From Paractinoplanes rishiriensis (GTDB lineage Bacteria > Actinomycetota > Actinomycetes > Mycobacteriales > Micromonosporaceae), in the NCBI RefSeq assembly GCF_016862375.1, contig NZ_BOMV01000111.1, positions 1-51,183 of the forward strand: a DNA stretch of 51,183 bases. Reading direction: 5' to 3'. The notes beneath the pieces are model-generated. The model did no database searches, was not told the DNA's origin, and saw only the letters and a program-made list of their open reading frames with translations. The translations under genes and the position numbers were made by a program. This document shows, piece after piece, positions 47,320-51,183 of this stretch. Positions within the stretch are counted from its first letter, which is position 1; each line of letters starts with the position of its first letter.

Positions 47320-48410
47320 CGCCGGGCCCAGGACCATGCCGGTCCGCGACGGCGGCGGGCATGTCCCACCGACAGCGTCAGAAGCAGGGCGGTGCGGGCC
47401 AGCATCAGGGCGCCGGCGCCGAGCAGCAGTACCCAGAGCACCCACAGGGTACGGTCGGCGGCCCGGATCATCTGCGTCAGAGCCCAGCCGCGCGCCGTCT
47501 GCTCGTGGCCCGCCCGGGGGTTGGCGAACGGGACACGCCCGGCGAGCGCCTCGGAGACTGCGGTGAACCGGTAGCCGCGTGCCTGCAGACGGGGGATGAG
47601 CCGGTCGAGGGCGGCAACGATCTGCGAGCGGTCACCGCCAGCGTCGTGCATGAGGACTATTGCTCCGGAGCCGTCCCGCGGCGTGGAGTGGCGCAGGATC
47701 GTCTCCACCCCGGGCCGTCGCCAGTCCTCGCTGTCCAGGTCGTTGAGCACGGTTCGGTAACCCTGCCGACCGGTCTCGCGCAACGTGGCGAGGTCGGTGT
47801 TGTCCAGTGCGCCGATGACCGACGAGTAAGGAGGCCGGTACAGCAAGGCCAAACGCCCGGTGGTGTAGGCGATTGCCTCTTGAGTTGCCGAGTGCTCCAG
47901 CGTGCGTAGCCAGATCGGCAACGCCGACACCAGTGGGTGGGTGAAGGTGTGCACGCCGATCTCGTGCCCTTCGGCGACGATCTGCCGGGACAGCGCGGCG
48001 TTGCGGGTGACCTGGGTACCGAGCACGAAAAAGGTGCCGTGCGCCCGGTGCCTGCGCAGAACTGCCAGGATTTGCGGGGTCCACCGCGGATCGGGACCGT
48101 CATCGAACGTGAGGGCGATGGTGCGGGCCGGCATCCGGTACGTGTGCGGCTTGGCGCCAGTGAGATCGATCACCGGGCCGCCCGTGCGCACCGCGGCCGG
48201 CAGCGCATCGGCCGGCCGGGCTTGCTGGGGTGCGCTGTCCGGGGCGAACCCGGCGGCTAGATATGCCTCAATCAGGAGCATGTTGCCCAGCATTGCGATC
48301 AACGCCAGGACGACGAAGGCGCGTAGCAGGGAACGCCGCCGCCGGACCGCCGGGATCTGTCCGGTGGTCAGGGCGGGCTCGTTGCACGGCGCGCCGTGGT
48401 AGACGTTCAT
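47316..48410 (-). CDS. Membrane-anchored polysaccharide deacetylase (NodB, CE4)
   Basis: Deacetylase of 364 aa with an N-terminal helix (LLRAFVVLALIAMLGNMLLI, about 28-47) and a C-terminal helix (TLWVLWVLLLGAGALMLARTA, about 318-338), so the catalytic domain faces outside between two anchors. CE4 motifs: 'IALTFDDGPDPRW' (motif 1, near 100), 'EIGVHTFTHPLVSA' (motif 2, near 150; HxxxH with Thr/Phe between), 'LLYRPPYSSV' (motif 3) and 'AIVLMHDAGGDRSQ' (motif 5). All catalytic and metal residues are present. ATG 48410 overlaps the upstream stop as ATGA, and its own stop overlaps the GT start as GTGA. In other actinobacteria this enzyme is often fused with the GT2 in one chain. Confidence 0.92.
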   Translation of the reverse strand: MNVYHGAPCNEPALTTGQIPAVRRRRSLLRAFVVLALIAMLGNMLLIEAYLAAGFAPDSAPQQARPADALPAAVRTGGPVIDLTGAKPHTYRMPARTIALTFDDGPDPRWTPQILAVLRRHRAHGTFFVLGTQVTRNAALSRQIVAEGHEIGVHTFTHPLVSALPIWLRTLEHSATQEAIAYTTGRLALLYRPPYSSVIGALDNTDLATLRETGRQGYRTVLNDLDSEDWRRPGVETILRHSTPRDGSGAIVLMHDAGGDRSQIVAALDRLIPRLQARGYRFTAVSEALAGRVPFANPRAGHEQTARGWALTQMIRAADRTLWVLWVLLLGAGALMLARTALLLTLSVGHARRRRGPAWSWARR

Positions 48411-48688
48411 CGGGGGGCGACTCCCACCGCTACTTGGCTGAGCCAGAAGGCCAGCAGCAACGCGAAAAGCAGGGCACCGACGACGTATGCCAGTTTCCGC
48501 AGCCGGCGTCGCCGGGTTCCACCGGGATCCGCGAAGACGGCCGGGTGCTGGTCGTCGAGGTGCGTCACCTCGGTCTTGGCCCGCTCGATCGGCTTCACCT
48601 GGCCGATCACCGGTCCGACGCGTACCCGCCCCACGACCCGCCCCACCGGACGTGGTCCATCCGTTCGTCCTGCTCGTCGTCGGGCCAT
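48407..48688 (-). CDS. Small single-helix membrane protein, first gene of polysaccharide operon
   Basis: Protein of 93 aa from ATG 48688. The first 65 residues are basic and cytoplasmic (ARRRAGRTDGPRPVGRVVGR, 'VIGQVKPIERAKTEVTHLDD'). One helix near the C-terminus (KLAYVVGALLFALLLAFWLS) is followed by 9 outside residues. No family is recognised. Its stop overlaps the deacetylase start (ATGA), so it is made in step with it and may be an assembly or regulatory subunit of the synthase, perhaps a kinase target (it has several Thr residues). The DosR-like box at 48721-48738 lies 32 nt upstream of the start. Confidence 0.68.
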   Translation of the reverse strand: MARRRAGRTDGPRPVGRVVGRVRVGPVIGQVKPIERAKTEVTHLDDQHPAVFADPGGTRRRRLRKLAYVVGALLFALLLAFWLSQVAVGVAPR

Positions 48689-48720
48689 GACTCGACGCTA
48701 GACAGGCCGGCCGTGGTCGA

Positions 48721-48738
48721 GCAGGTACCGAAGGTCCC
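48721..48738 (-). promoter_or_regulatory. DosR-like box before the polysaccharide/kinase operon
   Basis: On the minus strand GGGACCTTCGGTACCTGC; the first eleven positions match the best copies exactly. It ends 32 nt before ATG 48688. Confidence 0.6.
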
Positions 48739-48842
48739 GGCGGGATGGGCCGCTGCGACCGACTTGCCCGGCGGACGCGCCGGACCGCCCGGACCTCAGC
48801 GGGTCCGGGCGGTCGCGGTCCGGTCGAGCCGAATGCGGGCGA

Positions 48843-49427
48843 TCAGATTAGCCAGCGGTTTTTCTGGACGATGGGAAGTCCGGCCCACCATTTGCCGAGG
48901 CCCCAGGTGTGTCCGGCGTAGGTGAGGGCCAGGACGATGCCGGCCAGGCCGTAGATGAGGTGGTAGTCGACGATGGGGTTGGTGGAGCCGCTGGGTTCGC
49001 CGGCGCTGGTGGTTTTGTCGAGGGGCCATTCGGCGATCCACATGAGCGCCATCATGAGAGCGCCTGCGGCGGCGGCGATGCGCATGCCGATGCCAAGGAT
49101 GAAGGCGAGGCCGATGCCGAGCAGTCCGAGCATGAACAGCCAGTCGGCCCAGGGGTCGCCGGCGATGTTGTGGAAGAAGCTCTCGAAGGGGCCGACTTCG
49201 ACGTTGGAGAGGAAGCCGCGCGTGGGGGAGCCGCCGTTGATCCAGGCGCGTTCGGTGGGGGTGGCGTAGCCGAAGCCGAAGGTCTTGTCGAGGAATGCCC
49301 ACAGGAAGGCGAATCCGGTGGAGATGCGCAGGACCGCGAGGGTCCGGGCGGCGGTGTGGGTGAGCATGGAGCCGGGTGCCTCGACCTTCTCGAGGTTCGC
49401 GGCGGAGCCCCGGCCGGTGGTGGTCAT
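48843..49427 (-). CDS. DoxX family membrane protein
   Basis: Four-helix membrane protein of 194 aa of the DoxX/DoxD group. The first helix region 'TLAVLRISTGFAFLWAFLDK' and 'TFGFGYATPT' are typical. 'GDPWADWLFMLGLLGIGLAF', 'ILGIGMRIAAAAGALMMALM' and 'YHLIYGLAGIVLALTYAG' are the other helices. A Ser/Gly loop, 'STNPIVDYH', lies before the last one. Members can be subunits of thiosulfate:quinone oxidoreductase or partners of redox enzymes; the function here is unknown. ATG 49427 follows AAGGAGGA; a longer frame to 49463 is not supported. The box at 49512 lies 84 nt upstream, shared with the divergent SRPBCC gene. Confidence 0.88.
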   Translation of the reverse strand: MTTTGRGSAANLEKVEAPGSMLTHTAARTLAVLRISTGFAFLWAFLDKTFGFGYATPTERAWINGGSPTRGFLSNVEVGPFESFFHNIAGDPWADWLFMLGLLGIGLAFILGIGMRIAAAAGALMMALMWIAEWPLDKTTSAGEPSGSTNPIVDYHLIYGLAGIVLALTYAGHTWGLGKWWAGLPIVQKNRWLI

Positions 49428-49511
49428 GGTGTCCTCCTTCATCGATTTCGATACCCACGACACTGCCGGATCGCCGCGGTATGGCGCCTGAGCCCAACCG
49501 CCCTGGTTGCC

Positions 49512-49529
49512 GGGACCAAGGTCCTGTCC
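49512..49529. promoter_or_regulatory. DosR-like box in the DoxX/SRPBCC divergent gap
   Basis: GGGACCAAGGTCCTGTCC; GGACCAAGGTCC is nearly symmetrical, so it can act in both directions. It lies 69 nt before ATG 49599 and 84 nt before ATG 49427. Confidence 0.6.
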
Positions 49530-49598
49530 ATGACCCGGCAGGGCGACTCGGGCCGGATGCCCCTACCGGTGGGCCCGCGGCGCGCAAAGCCTGGAGGT

Positions 49599-50126
49599 AT
49601 GAGAACGGCAGGGTGGACCGGAATCGGCGGCGCGGCTCTGCTGGCCGCGACCGCGGCAGCGTACTCACCGCCGGCCCGGCGCTGGTATCTGACCTACGGG
49701 GCCAGCGGGGAGGAGGTCGGCCAGGTATTGCCCGGCGACGAGTTGCTTCCGGATCCGGATCTGCTGTCGACTCGCGCGGTAACCATCGAGGCGGCTCCGG
49801 CGACGGTCTGGCCCTGGCTGGTGCAGATGGGCAGCGGACGCGGCGGGGCGTACGCCTTCGACTGGCTGGAGAATCTCCTCGGGCTCGATATGCACAGCGC
49901 CGACGAGATCCTGCCGGAATTTCAGTGCCTTGCCGTCGGCGACCTGGTGTCGCTGGCTCCGGAAATGTCGGAAATGCGCGTCGAGATCTGTGAACCCGAG
50001 CGCACCCTTGCCTTCCGGTCCACCGACGGGACCTGGGTCCGGATCTTCCACCTGACGATCCGATGGCTGAACACCCGGCTGATCAGCCGGAACCGGATGA
50101 TCAGCGGCAGAGAGGAGCGGTCATGA
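49599..50126 (+). CDS. SRPBCC-fold protein with N-terminal helix
   Basis: Protein of 175 aa. An N-terminal hydrophobic stretch (GIGGAALLAATAAAY) may anchor it. The rest matches the SRPBCC lipid-binding fold: 'AVTIEAAPATVWPWLVQMGS', 'GRGGAYAFDWLENLLGLDMH' and 'LAVGDLVSLAPEMSEMRV', with 'ERTLAFRSTDG' following. This subgroup is common in actinobacteria and unstudied; the ligand is unknown. The start is not certain: ATG 49599 is only one base from GGAGG, while ATG 49530 or 49557 are longer in-frame choices, the first directly abutting the DosR-like box. Its stop overlaps the next start as ATGA, so it was coupled to the nitroreductase gene. Confidence 0.78.
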   Translation: MRTAGWTGIGGAALLAATAAAYSPPARRWYLTYGASGEEVGQVLPGDELLPDPDLLSTRAVTIEAAPATVWPWLVQMGSGRGGAYAFDWLENLLGLDMHSADEILPEFQCLAVGDLVSLAPEMSEMRVEICEPERTLAFRSTDGTWVRIFHLTIRWLNTRLISRNRMISGREERS

Positions 50127-51132
50127 GCCTCCGACCCACGACAACCGGACTTGCGCTGCCCCGCAGTGTCCTGGTCGGCGGTGTGCGCGCCGCCACCGCT
50201 GCGCCTTCGCTGCACCACAGCCAGCCGTGGCGGTTCCGGATTCGCGGGTCGGTCGTCGAGGTGTAGCCGATCCGAGCCGGCGTCTGCGGGTGCTGGACCC
50301 GGCCGGGCGAGAGCAGCTGATCAGCGTCGGTGCGGCCGTCTTCAACCTGCGGTTGGCGCTGCGACGGGCCGGCTTCTGCACCGACGTGGCCTTCTTCCCG
50401 GACGCTACGGACGATGAACTGGTCGCGCGGGTCGTGGTAACCCATGCAGCGGCGGTCACCGCGACGGTGGAGGCGCTGGCGGCGGCCATCGTGCACCGGC
50501 ACACCAACCGTCAGCCGTATGCGCACACTCCGGTGCCGCCCGATGTGCTCGATCTCCTCCGCGACGCGGCCCGCACCGAGGGTGCTGTGCTGGCCGTGAC
50601 GAATCCGGCTGCCGGGACGCCGTTCTGGAGATGGCTCACTTGGCGGACCGGTGGCTGCGAGCCCGGCCCGGCTACCGGGAGGAACTCTCCCGATGGACCG
50701 GACGGGAACACAGCAGCGACGGTGTCCCGGCGTCGGCGGCCGGGCCGTGGGACGCCCTGGAGTCGGTGCCGATCCGTGATTTCGCCGAGCTGACGGCGCA
50801 GCCTCGCCCGAGTGCGGAGTTCGAGCCCTACCCGACCATCCTGGTCCTCGCGACCGCGGGTGACCGGCAGCGCGACTGGGTGCGGGCCGGGCAAGCCCTG
50901 CAGCGGGGTGCTGCTGACGGCGACCTGGAAGGACCTGGCGACGACGCCGATCAGTCAACCGGTTGAGGTGCCGGCGATCCGCCGGCTGCTCATCGACCCG
51001 GTCGCGGGCCTGTCGGTGCAGATGGTGCTACGCATCGGGTACGGCCGACCGGCCGGGCCGACGCCGCGGCGACCGCTGACCGACGTCCTCCTGCCGGCCG
51101 GGCAGCCGGACCGGTCCGACCGTGCCAGGTGA
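50123..51132 (+). pseudogene. Acg-like nitroreductase, three frameshifts
   Basis: From ATG 50123 the frame starts 'GLALPRSVLVGGVRAATAAP' and 'SLHHSQPWRFRI', the N-terminal FMN-binding block of the Acg family (A.x.APS.HN.QPW). A base is missing near 50265 ('VVEV' then stop); the next frame goes on 'PSRRLRVLDPAGREQLISVG' to about 50620. A second shift leads into 'LEMAHLADRWLRARPGYREE' up to about 50907, and a third into 'LLTATWKDLATTPISQPVEV' and 'LRIGYGRPAGPTPRRPL', stop at 51130-51132. The whole would be about 336 aa, the normal Acg length. Mycobacterial Acg proteins are DosR-regulated. It is decayed as given unless the assembly has indel errors. Confidence 0.82.
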
Positions 51133-51149
51133 GGCCCGCGGGGGTGGCC

Positions 51150-51167
51150 GGGTCTTAAGGCCCTGCC
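51150..51167 (+). promoter_or_regulatory. DosR-like box at the right edge
   Basis: GGGTCTTAAGGCCCTGCC. The right half is identical to the best copies. It would serve a plus-strand gene that begins beyond the window. Confidence 0.55.
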
Positions 51168-51183
51168 GTGCCCTGCGGTTGCC

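Noticed and set aside
1..51183. tRNA, rRNA, insertion sequence or phage genes
   Set aside because: No tRNA-like cloverleaf ends, transposase motifs or terminal repeats were noticed while reading; a covariance-model search could still find small RNAs.

Overview
The window is about 51 kb of very GC-rich DNA with GTG and occasional TTG starts, strong GGAGG-type ribosome binding sites and long antisense open frames. This is typical of an actinobacterium. The gene content (ricin-lectin plant-polysaccharide hydrolases, DUF305/DUF6153, DUF2202, and a universal-stress-protein island like the mycobacterial dormancy regulon) fits a soil or plant-litter filamentous actinomycete, perhaps Micromonosporaceae (Actinoplanes-like). 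The family assignment is inference. No rRNA, tRNA or CRISPR array was seen.

Left part (1-9.9 kb): the tail of an ABC-2 permease; a KtrB/KtrA potassium uptake pair; a small graveyard holding a receiver-like fragment and a polyketide-type acyltransferase fragment; a minus-strand operon of a secreted SGNH esterase and a GH27 alpha-galactosidase, each with a ricin-type lectin domain; and a divergent GH5 endoglucanase. A second graveyard follows, with pieces of a TetR regulator, a potassium-channel pore and a membrane protein.

Middle part (9.9-23 kb): a metal-handling block (DUF305 lipoprotein, DUF6153 protein, CopB-type P1B ATPase with a CsoR-like operator, and a divergent small anchored protein with Cys/His clusters). 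It is followed by alpha/beta hydrolases, a CBS-BON protein, a VOC protein, a PHB-depolymerase-like esterase, two ferritin-like proteins and a secreted DUF1906 protein with FG-GAP repeats.

Right part (23-51 kb): a dense island of stress and dormancy genes. It holds seven universal stress proteins or relatives, four CBS/BON proteins or remnants, a CtpF-like P-type ATPase, GAPDH, a DhnA-type class I aldolase, a PPOX flavoprotein, a GCS2 ligase, an NDP-forming acyl-CoA-synthetase-like protein, an unknown gene coupled to an XRE regulator, a DoxX protein, an SRPBCC protein and a decayed Acg-like nitroreductase. A polysaccharide operon (small membrane protein, NodB deacetylase, processive GT2 and Ser/Thr kinase) also lies here.

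The main observation is a repeated 18-bp element, consensus GGGACCnnCGGCCCTGCC. It occurs at least twelve times, mostly 48-56 nt (range about 31-76) before start codons of these otherwise unlinked transcription units. It resembles the DosR/DevR palindrome (GGGACnnnnGTCCC core) and the genes resemble the DosR regulon. The region therefore reads as one hypoxia/dormancy regulon whose regulator is outside the window. Unusual proposed members are the polysaccharide-kinase operon and the unknown/XRE pair.

Several genes are broken: one-base frameshifts near 15118 and 36078, three in the nitroreductase, and an internal deletion in a site-2 protease. Some single-base shifts could be sequencing errors, which cannot be decided from the sequence alone.
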